Assembly: GCA_001771585.1 (NCBI GenBank)
Contig: MEUE01000003.1
Location: forward strand, 124,001 to 188,000
Reading direction: 5' to 3'
Source of the DNA: a candidate division WOR-1 bacterium RIFOXYB2_FULL_46_45
GTDB taxonomy: Bacteria > Margulisbacteria > WOR-1 > XYC2-FULL-46-14
Length of the DNA: 64,000 nt
Shown: positions 25,116 through 34,195 of the stretch, in pieces
Layout: each line of letters starts with the position of its first letter
Position numbering within the stretch: position 1 is the stretch's first letter
Notes under the pieces: model-generated
Databases searched by the model: none
Seen by the model: the letters and a program-made list of their open reading frames with translations, nothing else
What the model was told of the DNA's origin: nothing
Made by a program: the position numbers and the translations under genes

Positions 25116-26882
25116 TTAATACCTTCCCATGAATACCAAAAGCAAAAGCAGGGTTAAAAAAATATAACCCAAATAGATATGGATGCTGCCGGTCTGGATC
25201 CCGCGCATATTTCTAGCGAGGCCAAATATCCATCCCAGCAGATTCTTGTAGAGGTATTTCGTAAAAATCTTGGTGGTGTGGGTTTCATAGGAAAAAGTTT
25301 TTATGTGGTAATGGGAATCTTTACTCTTGTTTGCCGTCCGGTACGGCCGAAGGAAAAAACCGAAAGCCCGCCGGAACGGTTTGGAAAAAGCGGTGGCGGT
25401 GTATTCGTTTCTGGGAGTAAGCTTATAATAGCCGCAATCCCAAGTCTGATTGGTCGAAACTCGGGATCTTTGAAGAACAAACGCGAGCCCCAGAAAAAAG
25501 ATAAGTAGCAAGGGCAAAAAAGGGCTTGGCAGGTACATATTTGAGCCCAACTGAATTTGGCCGCCCTCTATCCCCAAAGCAGAACCGGAAACTATCACCA
25601 GCAATTTAACAACATAAACAGCGCCTAAACCGAGAAAAACAACCAGCACTCCCAGAATTCCCATCCCGATATTCATCGAAAGCCCGCACTCTTTGGCATT
25701 TTCCGCTTTCGCGCTCCTCGGACGGGCCAGGAAAGTGATCCCAAAGGCCTTGACAAAACAGGCGGCAGCCAGTCCGGAGGTTAAAGCCAGCGCGGCGGCA
25801 GCCAGTCCGAAAAAGAGCTTAATCCCTCCGGCAACGGTTAACGCCCCCAGAAAAAAGACCATCAGAGTAAGCCATTCGCTTATAAAACCGTTAAGCGGCG
25901 GAAGAGCCGAGATCGCAATCGAACCGAGTAAAAAATAAGAAGAGGTCCACGGCATTTTTTTAATCAGTCCCCCCAGCTTCTCTATATTGCGGGTGCCGGT
26001 CCCGCGATAAACGCTCCCCGCGCATAAAAAAAGTAAACCCTTAAAGACCGCGTGGTTAATAAGATGGTACAGCCCGGCGCACATGGCTAATAGAGCCAGC
26101 GGCAGATATCCCAGTTTAAGAAACATCATCGATCCCCCTACCCCCAAAAGTATAATGCCAATATTCTCCACGCTGGAATAGGCCAGCAGAGTTTTTAGGT
26201 CCTTTTCCATCAAAGCATAAATTATTCCGACCAGACAAGAAAGGCAGGCAAAAACAATAACCAATTCCCCCCACCAAAGAGAATTTACCCCCAGGGTCAA
26301 AATAATAAACCTGATCATCCCGTAGATTGCCGTCTTAATCATAACCCCGGACATCAGCGCGGAAATATGGCTGGGAGCCTGGGGATGGGCAAAGGGGAGC
26401 CAGATGTGGAGCGGAACAATCCCCGCTTTGGCGCCAAACCCGAAAAACAACAAAAGAAAAAGAATATCCTGGTGTTTCGCCGGAAGAAGAGAGAGGGCCG
26501 CCTTGACCGCGTTAAAATCAAAAGAGCCGGCATATTTATACATCAGCAAAAAAGCGACGATCAAAAGGGCGGTGCCGATCTGGGACATGATCATATAAAT
26601 AGTCCCTGCCGTAATTGATTTCTTGTTTTCGCTGTCGAAGACCACCAAAAAATAGGAACAGAAAGACATCAGCTCCCAGGCGATCAGGAAGAAAAAAATA
26701 TTGCCGGCGGAAACCACCAAAAGCAGTGAAAGGACAAAAAGCGCAAAAAGGAGATGGCCCAGTAAAATTTTTCTCCCCGAATAATGCCCCTTTAAATAAC
26801 CGAAAGAATAAATAAAGGAAGGAATGGATATAGTTAGGATGATGATTAAGAAAAATACCGAGAGAGGATCAAATAACAACAA
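25116..26882 (-). CDS. Antiporter-like membrane subunit (HyfB/NuoL type)
   Basis: 588 residues with ~14-16 membrane helices. Key motifs: FLIAWELMSFCSYF (helix 5 Glu), FGFGAKAGIVPLHIWLPFAH (helix 7 Lys) and EKDLKTLLAYSSVENIGI. The C-terminus extends past the core with a long amphipathic part and a last membrane helix. It is the first gene of the six-gene complex and starts 21 nt after the YibE/F gene ends. No ferredoxin subunit (HyfA/HyfH) or hydrogenase maturation gene is in the set. Confidence 0.92.
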   Translation of the reverse strand: MLLFDPLSVFFLIIILTISIPSFIYSFGYLKGHYSGRKILLGHLLFALFVLSLLLVVSAGNIFFFLIAWELMSFCSYFLVVFDSENKKSITAGTIYMIMSQIGTALLIVAFLLMYKYAGSFDFNAVKAALSLLPAKHQDILFLLLFFGFGAKAGIVPLHIWLPFAHPQAPSHISALMSGVMIKTAIYGMIRFIILTLGVNSLWWGELVIVFACLSCLVGIIYALMEKDLKTLLAYSSVENIGIILLGVGGSMMFLKLGYLPLALLAMCAGLYHLINHAVFKGLLFLCAGSVYRGTGTRNIEKLGGLIKKMPWTSSYFLLGSIAISALPPLNGFISEWLTLMVFFLGALTVAGGIKLFFGLAAAALALTSGLAAACFVKAFGITFLARPRSAKAENAKECGLSMNIGMGILGVLVVFLGLGAVYVVKLLVIVSGSALGIEGGQIQLGSNMYLPSPFLPLLLIFFLGLAFVLQRSRVSTNQTWDCGYYKLTPRNEYTATAFSKPFRRAFGFFLRPYRTANKSKDSHYHIKTFSYETHTTKIFTKYLYKNLLGWIFGLARNMRGIQTGSIHIYLGYIFLTLLLLLVFMGRY

Positions 26883-26903
26883 GAATAATACATCTGCCTT
26901 TCT

Positions 26904-28004
26904 TTATAATTTTATGCTCTTACTACTGTTATTATTATACCACTCGTACAAAATCGCGGAGACAAAAGCGGTGATCGGGATGCACAGGATCAGCCCGATG
27001 CTCCCGGCCAGAGCACGCGTGAGCTCTTCCGCGATCAGCTCCATATTCATCACCTTGGCAAGCGAAAGATCGTTGGCAAGGATTAAAAGCAAAAGCGGTA
27101 AGGCCGAACCGGTGTAGGCCAAAATCAGGGTGTTCGACATCGTCCCCATCACATCGCGGCCGACATTCATCCCGGCATCAAATAAATTTTTAAAGTTCGC
27201 TTCGGGATGGACCTTTCGTACCTCGTCAATCGCCGAAGCGATCGACATCCCGACATCCATCACCGCTCCCAAGGCACCGATTAGAATCCCGGCAAAAAGA
27301 AGCCCCCGAAAATCAATTTTCAAATCCATCGAATAAAGCAAAATCCGCGCCTCTTCGGAGCTTAGGCCGCTCAAGTGGATTAGATTCCCCACAACATAGG
27401 CGATTAACCCGGCAATGGCAACTCCGGAAACAGTTCCGATCGCCGCGCTTACACTCTTAATTGTTTTTCTGCCGATAATCCTGAAAACGATTAAAGATAC
27501 GAGCGCCGAAACCAAAACCGCGACCAAAAGAGGATTCCATCCCAACAAAGTGAGCGGAAATAAGATAAAAAATATCAGCGCTATTGTGATAACCAGACTG
27601 ACCAGCGCCCGCACCCCCTTTCTCCCGCCGACCACAACCAAAGAGAGCACATAAAAAAAGGCCAGCCAGTAGAGCGGCGTGTCGCGGACATAATCGGCGA
27701 TATAAAACATTGGGGAACCGTCCGGACTCTCCGCCGCGGTTGGATACTCTTCAACATAGAGGATGACCCGGTCGCCGGGGACAACCTTCATCTCTCCCCC
27801 CATTATCCCCTCGCCGTTACTGCTGTGGCTGATGGAAATTATTTTTCCCTGAAACTTTCCGCTTTTAACCTTAACCTTCACCTTTTGGTCCACAACCGAC
27901 AATATTTCGGCTTTGGCATAGTCGGGCTGACGGGGCGCTTCGGCAAAAGAAAAAGGAACAAACAAAAAGGCAAAAAACAATACGGCGGCAGTTAGAACGC
28001 GCAT
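26904..28004 (-). CDS. YibE/F family membrane protein
   Basis: 366 residues. A signal peptide (LFFAFLFVPFSFAEA) is followed by a ~110-residue extracytoplasmic beta domain and eight or so membrane helices ending the protein. The GALGAVMDVGMSIASAIDEV segment is the family hallmark. YibE/F proteins are widely conserved membrane proteins of unknown function. It overlaps the upstream PDGLE gene by 13 nt and lies directly before the Ehr genes. Confidence 0.88.
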   Translation of the reverse strand: MRVLTAAVLFFAFLFVPFSFAEAPRQPDYAKAEILSVVDQKVKVKVKSGKFQGKIISISHSSNGEGIMGGEMKVVPGDRVILYVEEYPTAAESPDGSPMFYIADYVRDTPLYWLAFFYVLSLVVVGGRKGVRALVSLVITIALIFFILFPLTLLGWNPLLVAVLVSALVSLIVFRIIGRKTIKSVSAAIGTVSGVAIAGLIAYVVGNLIHLSGLSSEEARILLYSMDLKIDFRGLLFAGILIGALGAVMDVGMSIASAIDEVRKVHPEANFKNLFDAGMNVGRDVMGTMSNTLILAYTGSALPLLLLILANDLSLAKVMNMELIAEELTRALAGSIGLILCIPITAFVSAILYEWYNNNSSKSIKL

Positions 28005-28876
28005 GTCAACCCCCCGGTAGCGATATTACTCGAATTATCCGTTAGCGCCATCGAATAACCGGCATCGAATCTTATGGAATCGGAGGCCTGATACCTGGCG
28101 CATAATTGCAGGTTGGCGGTGGTTCTGATCTGACAACAAATCCCGACAATCTCCGCTCCCAGTCCGATCCCGTTTTGAAAATAATTTTCAACCGCCGCGC
28201 CGTAAACAAAAGTATCGTCGGTTACGCTATTGGCCGCGTCACCGATCACGACATAACCGAGGTTAAAATGGGAAGCCAGCCCCCCCAGTTTTTTGGAGAG
28301 GATCATAATCAGGCCGTAGTCAAGAAAACCCGAACCCAAGCCCCGCGCCGCATCCCCATTGGTCAGCTTCGCGTCTACCCGGACGGTGACCCCCTCGTCT
28401 TCACCAAAATCTTTCAATCTCCACTTTCCGTGAAGGACCAGATCGGCCAAGCCGGATACCGCGGAAGTGTTGTAGGGAATTTCAAGGCCAAGATCGATAT
28501 TGGGAGCCATCCCCCTTTTTATCTGCGAAAGAAAACCGACAGCATTGAATCCGGCTTCAAGCTCGTATTTGCCCAATTCAACCGTCCCGTAATCGTCGGT
28601 CACCAAAGGCCGGGCGGCAAAGACGGGAGAAGAACAAACAAGGATGAGGATAAGGAGAAGAATGAGTTTTAGAATTCGGCCAACCCCCCAGAATATTCCC
28701 GCCGTCAGAAAAACACCGAGTACTCCAACCGTGTACGGCAAGCCGGGACGCTCTATTGCCCTTCCGGCAAAACCGAGTTGTTCCGCCACAAAATCAAGAC
28801 CGTCGGGATTGGCGGAGGCAAAAAAGGCGGCAACAACGGCAACAAGAATGGCGACAAAAAATAATTTTTTCATCAC
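27992..28876 (-). CDS. PDGLE (CbiN-like) domain fused to an outer-membrane beta-barrel protein
   Basis: 294 residues. Residues 1-67 resemble the CbiN/PDGLE component of cobalt/nickel ECF transporters: helix 4-22, NPDGLDFVAEQLGF in the periplasm, helix 48-66. Then a third hydrophobic stretch ends in SSPVFA-AR, like a signal peptidase site. Residues ~87-294 look like an outer-membrane barrel (repeated alternating strands, terminal Phe in GGLTCAF). No start codon is visible between the parts, so it may be a polyprotein cut at export. A lost boundary by sequencing error is the alternative. Confidence 0.7.
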   Translation of the reverse strand: MMKKLFFVAILVAVVAAFFASANPDGLDFVAEQLGFAGRAIERPGLPYTVGVLGVFLTAGIFWGVGRILKLILLLILILVCSSPVFAARPLVTDDYGTVELGKYELEAGFNAVGFLSQIKRGMAPNIDLGLEIPYNTSAVSGLADLVLHGKWRLKDFGEDEGVTVRVDAKLTNGDAARGLGSGFLDYGLIMILSKKLGGLASHFNLGYVVIGDAANSVTDDTFVYGAAVENYFQNGIGLGAEIVGICCQIRTTANLQLCARYQASDSIRFDAGYSMALTDNSSNIATGGLTCAF

Positions 28877-29557
28877 TTATTCCTCTCCTTTCCGCATGGT
28901 GCGAAAAATATTGACCAGCGCCAGCGTAATCAAAGCTTCCGCTATCCCGATAACCGCGTGAACTTTAACCATCGCGGGGATAATTACACCGCCACCCAAT
29001 TCAACGGCACAGGCAAAAGAAGCAAGCACAACCGAAGCCCAGGCGGCAACGGCAACAGAAAACCACTCCGGCAGATATTTTTTTAGCCAATAATAAATGT
29101 AATAGCATCCAAACGAAGCGATCACCGCCATATTAAAGATATTCGCCCCGATCGCCAAAATTCCGCCATCGGCAAAAAAGAGCATCTGCACCGTTAAAAC
29201 AATCGCAACGACAATTGCTCCCGCAAACGGACCCAAAATGACTGAAGCAAAGACCCCTCCAATCAAATGTCCCGAGGTCCCGCTGTTAATCGGAAAGTTA
29301 AACATCTGCGCTGCAAAGATAAGAGAGGCGACCATCCCCATTTTATAGATCAGTTTTTCTCCGGCGGGGGTCAAAACCCGCCGCAGGCGGCCGGAGAGGT
29401 TTCCGGCCCCTTGTCCCGCCGTAGCCAAAGCTTCAGCCGGAACCAAGGCGGTAACCACTTCCTTAACCTTCGCAAAACAGAAAGCCAGGGCCGCGCCGGC
29501 CACACTCATCATCCCCACCGAAACTTTTGGATCAAGAAACCCGTCTGGAATATGCAT
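28877..29557 (-). CDS. cbiM: Cobalt/nickel ECF transporter substrate-binding membrane protein
   Basis: 226 residues. The N-terminus MHIPDGFL is the metal-binding start of CbiM/NikM (His2), followed by membrane helices and SGTSGHLIGG. CbiM works with a CbiN-like part, which is the next gene's N-terminal domain. The energy-coupling CbiQ and ATPase CbiO are not in this window. A GGAGG site precedes the start. It could serve nickel or cobalamin enzymes; the neighbouring large subunit lacks a nickel site. Confidence 0.93.
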   Translation of the reverse strand: MHIPDGFLDPKVSVGMMSVAGAALAFCFAKVKEVVTALVPAEALATAGQGAGNLSGRLRRVLTPAGEKLIYKMGMVASLIFAAQMFNFPINSGTSGHLIGGVFASVILGPFAGAIVVAIVLTVQMLFFADGGILAIGANIFNMAVIASFGCYYIYYWLKKYLPEWFSVAVAAWASVVLASFACAVELGGGVIIPAMVKVHAVIGIAEALITLALVNIFRTMRKGEE

Positions 29558-29567
29558 TTTTTTCCTC

Positions 29568-30257
29568 CTAACTTAATTTAAACAAACCGGTCTCCAGACC
29601 TACCGCCTTTCCACCACTGCAATGGCAGGGAGACAACCGCCTGACGCCTAAAATTCTTAATTTATTCTTGATTGATTTAATTTCGGAAGCCGTTGACTTA
29701 TAAAGATGAAAACCGCCCAAAACAAGGTCAATTTTTTTGTTAAGTTTTTTCTTTGCCAGTTCAACCATGGCGACAATGCCGGGATGGGAACAACCGGTAA
29801 TCATTGCCAATCCTTCGGGAGCATCAATGATCAAAAACTGCTCCTTGAGTATTGTCCCCATCTCTCCGCTGCTGTAAATATTTTTCGCTATTCTTTTAAA
29901 GCCTTTAATCCGGACGCATCTGGCTCCGCAGGCCTTAACCTCTCCGCAATAAGCGTCCGAAAAAGAGGCGGGGACATAAACATTAACTTTGTGATTTTTG
30001 TTTAAGAAACCAAATAGCCCTTTTAAGAAACCAAATAGCCCTCCAGTGTGATCCCAGTGAATATGGGAGATAAAAATATCCGTAATTTCTTGAGGATTAA
30101 TATGAAGCGCTTTCATGTTGGACAACAGGATATCCGCTTTTCCTCCGGTATCAAAAAGAATTGTCTTTCCGTTAAACTCGATTACTGCGGCAAATCCCCA
30201 CCCCGGCCTCAACCCCTTCCCTTTCAAATTATTTTCGTATATTATTTTTATCTTCAT
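29568..30257 (-). CDS. MBL-fold metallo-hydrolase
   Basis: 229 residues. Metal ligands are His65, His67, Asp69 and His70 in SHIHWDHTGG, with later His in TGCSHPGI and GGFHLY. It resembles the dihydropterin-synthase-like MBL group found in anaerobe redox clusters. Its reaction is not established. A 7-residue tandem duplication (GLFGFLK/GLFGFLN) follows the metal motif. The start overlaps the IscU-like gene's stop as ATGA. Confidence 0.88.
   Translation of the reverse strand: MKIKIIYENNLKGKGLRPGWGFAAVIEFNGKTILFDTGGKADILLSNMKALHINPQEITDIFISHIHWDHTGGLFGFLKGLFGFLNKNHKVNVYVPASFSDAYCGEVKACGARCVRIKGFKRIAKNIYSSGEMGTILKEQFLIIDAPEGLAMITGCSHPGIVAMVELAKKKLNKKIDLVLGGFHLYKSTASEIKSIKNKLRILGVRRLSPCHCSGGKAVGLETGLFKLS
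30002..30043. repeat. In-frame 21-bp tandem duplication in the MBL gene
   Basis: Two head-to-tail copies of a 21-nt unit with one mismatch at the end. It adds seven residues to a loop beside the active-site motif and keeps the frame. It looks recent because the copies are almost identical. Confidence 0.85.
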
Positions 30258-30583
30258 GGTTTTAGCAAATAGTCGGCAATAGCGCGGAAAAGTGCGGTCA
30301 CCGCCAAAATTGAACAGTGCCCTTCTTCTTTTGAAAGGCTTGGCAAACTATCTTTTATCATCTTTGGCGAGATCCCCAAAGCATCGTCCAAACTCTTTCC
30401 TTCTACCAACTCCGAAGCCTTTTCTCCGCAGGCCATGGTAGATTCGCATCCGCCGGTAAAAAAATTTACCTCTTCTATTTTAGAATCATTGATAATGAGA
30501 TAAAATTCCATCTCGTCTCCGCAAGGGCCTTTTACGTAAGACGAGGCGTCCGGCCCGTTCATGCGGCCAAGATGTTTTGCCAT
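30254..30583 (-). CDS. IscU/NifU N-terminal-like iron-sulfur scaffold
   Basis: 109 residues. The three cluster-binding cysteines are in GPCGDEMEF, GGCESTMACGE and EGHCSILA, as in IscU-type scaffolds. No cysteine desulfurase gene is adjacent. Single IscU-like proteins of this type occur beside NifX-like and MinD-like genes in anaerobes. It overlaps the upstream MinD gene by 25 nt. Confidence 0.88.
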   Translation of the reverse strand: MAKHLGRMNGPDASSYVKGPCGDEMEFYLIINDSKIEEVNFFTGGCESTMACGEKASELVEGKSLDDALGISPKMIKDSLPSLSKEEGHCSILAVTALFRAIADYLLKP

Positions 30584-31416
30584 ATATTGCCAAGCTCCTT
30601 TGCAACAACAGATTTTGGATCATATTCTATTACTGTTTTTCTGCTTATCATCGCCTTGTTTACAATTTTATCATATCGGATCCTGCCGACAACGGGGATT
30701 GCCAGCGCGGAGCAAAGGGCTTCAATCTTTCTGGTGTTTTCCGGGTTGATATCATACTTGTTTACGGCAACGACCGTCTTGATCTTAAAATGCCCAGAGA
30801 GCGCGGCCACCCGTTCCAAGTCATGCAGGCCGGACAGGGTCGGCTCGGTAACAATCAGAACCAGGTCAACTCCCGTAATCGAAGCGATCACCGGACAGCC
30901 GATCCCGGGAGAACCGTCGATCAAAATATAATCAAAATTGTTCTTTTCGGCAATTTTACGAGACTCTTTTCTGATCAGGCTGACCAATCTTCCGGAGTTC
31001 TCCTCCGCTATTCCAAGCTTCGCGTGGACCAGCGGTCCAAAACGCGTATCGGAAATAAAATATTTTCCGGAAACTTTCTCCTTAAAATCAATCGCCCCGT
31101 TCGGGCAGATTCTAAAACAAACCCCACACCCTTCACAGGAAACCGGATCAATTTTTGGCCCCTTTGAAATCGCGCCAAAACGGCAGACCTCTTTACACCT
31201 CCCACACTTTTTACATTTTTCAAAATTAATTGAGGCGACTTTAGAAGCGACAAAATCATGCTCTTCTTGGATTTTTGGATTTAAAATCAAATGAAGATCG
31301 GCCGCGTCAACATCGCAGTCAACCGTAACTTTGTTTTTGGCGATCCCTGCCAAAGCGGCCGTCATGGTCGTCTTCCCCGTCCCCCCTTTTCCAGAAATAA
31401 CCGCGATCTGCTTCAT
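30559..31416 (-). CDS. MinD/ParA ATPase with inserted 2x[4Fe-4S] ferredoxin domain (second copy)
   Basis: 285 residues. Deviant Walker A GKGGTGKTT at 9-17. Two ferredoxin motifs follow near residues 68-110: CKKCGRCKEVC and CEGCGVCFRICP. Switch region DGSPGIGCP. Pairs of such ATPases occur in the orange-protein (ORP) gene clusters of sulfate reducers, where they form a complex with NifX-like proteins. Coupled as ATGA to its paralog. Confidence 0.93.
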   Translation of the reverse strand: MKQIAVISGKGGTGKTTMTAALAGIAKNKVTVDCDVDAADLHLILNPKIQEEHDFVASKVASINFEKCKKCGRCKEVCRFGAISKGPKIDPVSCEGCGVCFRICPNGAIDFKEKVSGKYFISDTRFGPLVHAKLGIAEENSGRLVSLIRKESRKIAEKNNFDYILIDGSPGIGCPVIASITGVDLVLIVTEPTLSGLHDLERVAALSGHFKIKTVVAVNKYDINPENTRKIEALCSALAIPVVGRIRYDKIVNKAMISRKTVIEYDPKSVVAKELGNIWQNILAA

Positions 31417-32240
31417 TTTCTTATCCTTTCAAACAATTCGATAAATTTTGATTTGTACTCCGGAAAAACCTCCACCAAATTCTCCCCCCTTGAATAAACC
31501 TCCGCTATTTTTCTCTCTTCCGGAATCTTCAGCAACACGGGGAGACCAACCTTTTTACAATATTCTTCAAGCTCACCAAAACCGCTGTCATACTTATTAA
31601 TTACCAAACCGGCGGGAAGCCCGATCTTTTTGACGACCTCAAAAGCCAAACTAAGGTCATAAAGCCCGAACGGCGTTGATTCCGTAACCAAAAGGCAGTA
31701 ATCCGATCCTTTGACCGCGGCGACCATCGGACAGGAAGTCCCGGGAGAAGAATCAATAATCACGGTTTTATTTTTATCGGTTTTATTCTTAACGGCCGAA
31801 ATTACCGGGATCGCCATTGCTTCCGAAACATTAAGAATACCGGTAACCAAACGGATCCCGTCCCGATCACCCGTCTCCAGTTTGCCAATCTCCCTTTTTT
31901 CTTCCCTGATCGCTTTTTTCGGGCAAAACAGAACACAGCCGCCGCAGGCATGGCAAAGATTGTCAAAGATCAATACCTTTTGTTTCGCGACGACAATACA
32001 GTTAAACTCACAGACCTCGGAGCATTTTCCGCAGTAATCGCATAAAGATTCGTCAACTCTTGGAACCATAACCGCGACTGTTTCGGTCTTTTTATTTTGG
32101 GGTTTAATAAAGATATGGGAATTAGGTTCTTCGACATCGCAGTCCAAAAGCTGGACATTCTCTCCGATCGAAAAGGCCAAAGATGTGGCGATTAAAGTTT
32201 TCCCTGTTCCGCCTTTGCCGGAAGCGACCGAAATTATCAT
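31413..32240 (-). CDS. MinD/ParA ATPase with inserted 2x[4Fe-4S] ferredoxin domain (first copy)
   Basis: 275 residues. Walker A GKGGTGKT near 8-15; ferredoxin motifs CDYCGKCSEVCEFNC and CHACGGCVLFCP; switch DSSPGTSCP. The start at 32240 is set by the family N-terminus MIISVASGKGG, the GGAAAGGAT site upstream and an ATGA overlap; the frame continues upstream without support. It and the next gene are paralogs sharing order of parts, and probably act as a pair. Confidence 0.93.
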   Translation of the reverse strand: MIISVASGKGGTGKTLIATSLAFSIGENVQLLDCDVEEPNSHIFIKPQNKKTETVAVMVPRVDESLCDYCGKCSEVCEFNCIVVAKQKVLIFDNLCHACGGCVLFCPKKAIREEKREIGKLETGDRDGIRLVTGILNVSEAMAIPVISAVKNKTDKNKTVIIDSSPGTSCPMVAAVKGSDYCLLVTESTPFGLYDLSLAFEVVKKIGLPAGLVINKYDSGFGELEEYCKKVGLPVLLKIPEERKIAEVYSRGENLVEVFPEYKSKFIELFERIRK

Positions 32241-32842
32241 TTTATCCTTTCCGCGACATAAACCAGCTGACAGCACCCCTCGTGTTTTTTTACAATAAAA
32301 CCGTGTTCTTTCAAATAGGCGCCGACAATCGAAAAATCCCCGCACTCCTCCTGATGTTCATGTCCTTCGCTCTTATGCACCCTTCTTATGATCCTGAAGC
32401 CCTCGTCGTTAAAATCGGCTATCGCCAGTTTTTTGTCGCAAACACGGATCATTTCGGAGAGGACCGCGAAAGGCCGTTTGAAGTGATGAAAAGCGTTTAC
32501 CGAAACAACCGTATCAAAAGACCGGTCTTTATAAGGAAGCTTTTCGGCGTCACAAACCACAAACCCGGTCTTGTGCGACACATCTTCGCTGGCGGCATTC
32601 AGTTTGGCGATCTGCTGTTCTTCGGCTGAAATATCGACGCTGATCACGTATCCAGCTTTTTTCGCCAGGAGTACCGCGGTATGCCCTTTTCCGGTACCAA
32701 CCTCAAGCACTTTCCCTTCGACCGGAAGGATTTTGTCGACAATAAAATCCCTGGCAGCCTCCTGATCATAGCCGAAAGATTTGTAGAGCCGGATCCTTTC
32801 TTCCTTGATCTTATTGTTTTTGAGGATCGCTTCCTGCATCAT
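32237..32842 (-). CDS. Class I SAM-dependent methyltransferase
   Basis: 201 residues. Motif I is VLEVGTGKGHTAVLLA, with the acidic residue after strand 2 in ISVDIS and the motif CDAEKLPYKDRSFDTVVS. The C-terminus has GHEHQEECG and a Cys-Cys pair, which could bind a metal. The substrate is unknown. It is coupled by ATGA on both sides within the redox cluster. Confidence 0.85.
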   Translation of the reverse strand: MMQEAILKNNKIKEERIRLYKSFGYDQEAARDFIVDKILPVEGKVLEVGTGKGHTAVLLAKKAGYVISVDISAEEQQIAKLNAASEDVSHKTGFVVCDAEKLPYKDRSFDTVVSVNAFHHFKRPFAVLSEMIRVCDKKLAIADFNDEGFRIIRRVHKSEGHEHQEECGDFSIVGAYLKEHGFIVKKHEGCCQLVYVAERIK

Positions 32843-34176
32843 ATTTTATCTCCCGCGTCCTGGGCGGCCAAGACCAGAGGATACATGGTCGGTGGAGCGG
32901 TAAGGCAGGGGTGGGTCGCCATTTGAAGCGTTTCAAGCTCGGTCGCAGAAACCCTTTTTTGAATCGCCATACCGATTATATTGATAATCTCTCCGGCGGA
33001 GATCCCGCCGGAAACCTGTCCGCCCAAAATAATCCCCGACTGCTTGGAGAAAATCAGCTTTAGTTTTATTTTATTCGCGCCGGGCATGGCCGCCGGATGC
33101 TTGTCGGGAACTTCCGCCCTGCCCACTTCCACTTCAAATCCCTCTCCCCTGGCGGCGCTCTCGGTCAATCCGGCCGAACCCAGAGCCAAGCCATCCAAGC
33201 AGGTGGAATAAATCGCGATAGTCCCTTTATTCTCCCGAACGACCTTTAATTTAAAAAGGTTCGCTCCGGCGACTCTCGCTTCCGCGGTAGCGGTTGAAGC
33301 CAGCATCACCGGCAGGTTTTTCCTGGTAAAAAAATCCCTTTTTCCCACGCAATCCCCGACCGCGAAAACATCCGGATCGGCGGTGCGCATATATTCGTCT
33401 ACCCAAATCCCTTTCCCTTTTCCCAAATCAAGGCCGGCCTCTTCCGCCAATTTGGTGTTCGGACTGGCCCCGATGCCAAGGATCACCATATCCGCGGGGA
33501 TTGTGGTACCGTCGGAAAGGCGCACTTCCGATCCCAAAATTTCTTCCACCTTACTATTGAGCAGCAATTTTACTCCCTTGGCCTCAAGCTTGGCGCCTAC
33601 CATCTCTCCGAATTCGGAATCAAAAGAATTAAGCAGCAAGTAAGGAAACATTTCGACCAAACTTACGTTTTTTCCTTTTAGCCCGGAAATTTCGTCGGCA
33701 AATTCAATCCCGATAAACCCTCCTCCAATAATTACTATATTCTTAGCCGCAGACAGTTTTTCTTTTACTCCTTTGAGATAATCCATGTCTTTATAAATCG
33801 GAAAAACATTTTTACTGTCCAATCCCTTTATCGGCGGCAGGATCGGATTTGATCCCATCGCCAGGATCAGCTTGTCATACCCCAGGATTTTTCCCGCTTT
33901 GGTTGTTATGTTCTTTGCCTTGCGCGAAACTTTTGTCACTTCATCAAGCATAATATCAACCCTGCTTTTTTCCAGCGGAGCACTTCCCATGATGTTATCT
34001 TCAGGATTTTTCAAGGAATTAAACATGTAGGGGATTCCGCAAGGAATAACCCCTTTCCCAACACTTTTAATCAAAAGAATGCTTTTGTCCGGATAATACT
34101 TCCTTGCCGTCACCGCGCTGATAACCCCCGCCGGACCTCCGCCAGCCACAATTACATCGTACTTCTCTTTTTCCAT
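32839..34176 (-). CDS. FAD/NAD(P)-dependent oxidoreductase (NADH oxidase/CoA-disulfide reductase family)
   Basis: 445 residues. FAD-binding GGGPAG near 12-17, redox cysteine Cys46 in VIPCGIPYM, NAD(P)-binding IIGGGFIGIEFA and the second FAD motif DVFAVGDCV. A single active Cys places it with NADH oxidase, CoA-disulfide reductase and rubredoxin-type reductases. It may feed NAD(P)H electrons to the Fe-S proteins of the cluster. Confidence 0.9.
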   Translation of the reverse strand: MEKEKYDVIVAGGGPAGVISAVTARKYYPDKSILLIKSVGKGVIPCGIPYMFNSLKNPEDNIMGSAPLEKSRVDIMLDEVTKVSRKAKNITTKAGKILGYDKLILAMGSNPILPPIKGLDSKNVFPIYKDMDYLKGVKEKLSAAKNIVIIGGGFIGIEFADEISGLKGKNVSLVEMFPYLLLNSFDSEFGEMVGAKLEAKGVKLLLNSKVEEILGSEVRLSDGTTIPADMVILGIGASPNTKLAEEAGLDLGKGKGIWVDEYMRTADPDVFAVGDCVGKRDFFTRKNLPVMLASTATAEARVAGANLFKLKVVRENKGTIAIYSTCLDGLALGSAGLTESAARGEGFEVEVGRAEVPDKHPAAMPGANKIKLKLIFSKQSGIILGGQVSGGISAGEIINIIGMAIQKRVSATELETLQMATHPCLTAPPTMYPLVLAAQDAGDKI

Positions 34177-34195
34177 GTCAGAATTCCTCCTTTTT

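Noticed and set aside
29558-29567. Cobalamin or NiCo riboswitch upstream of cbiM
   Set aside because: Only about 10 nt separate the MBL gene from cbiM, so there is no room for one.
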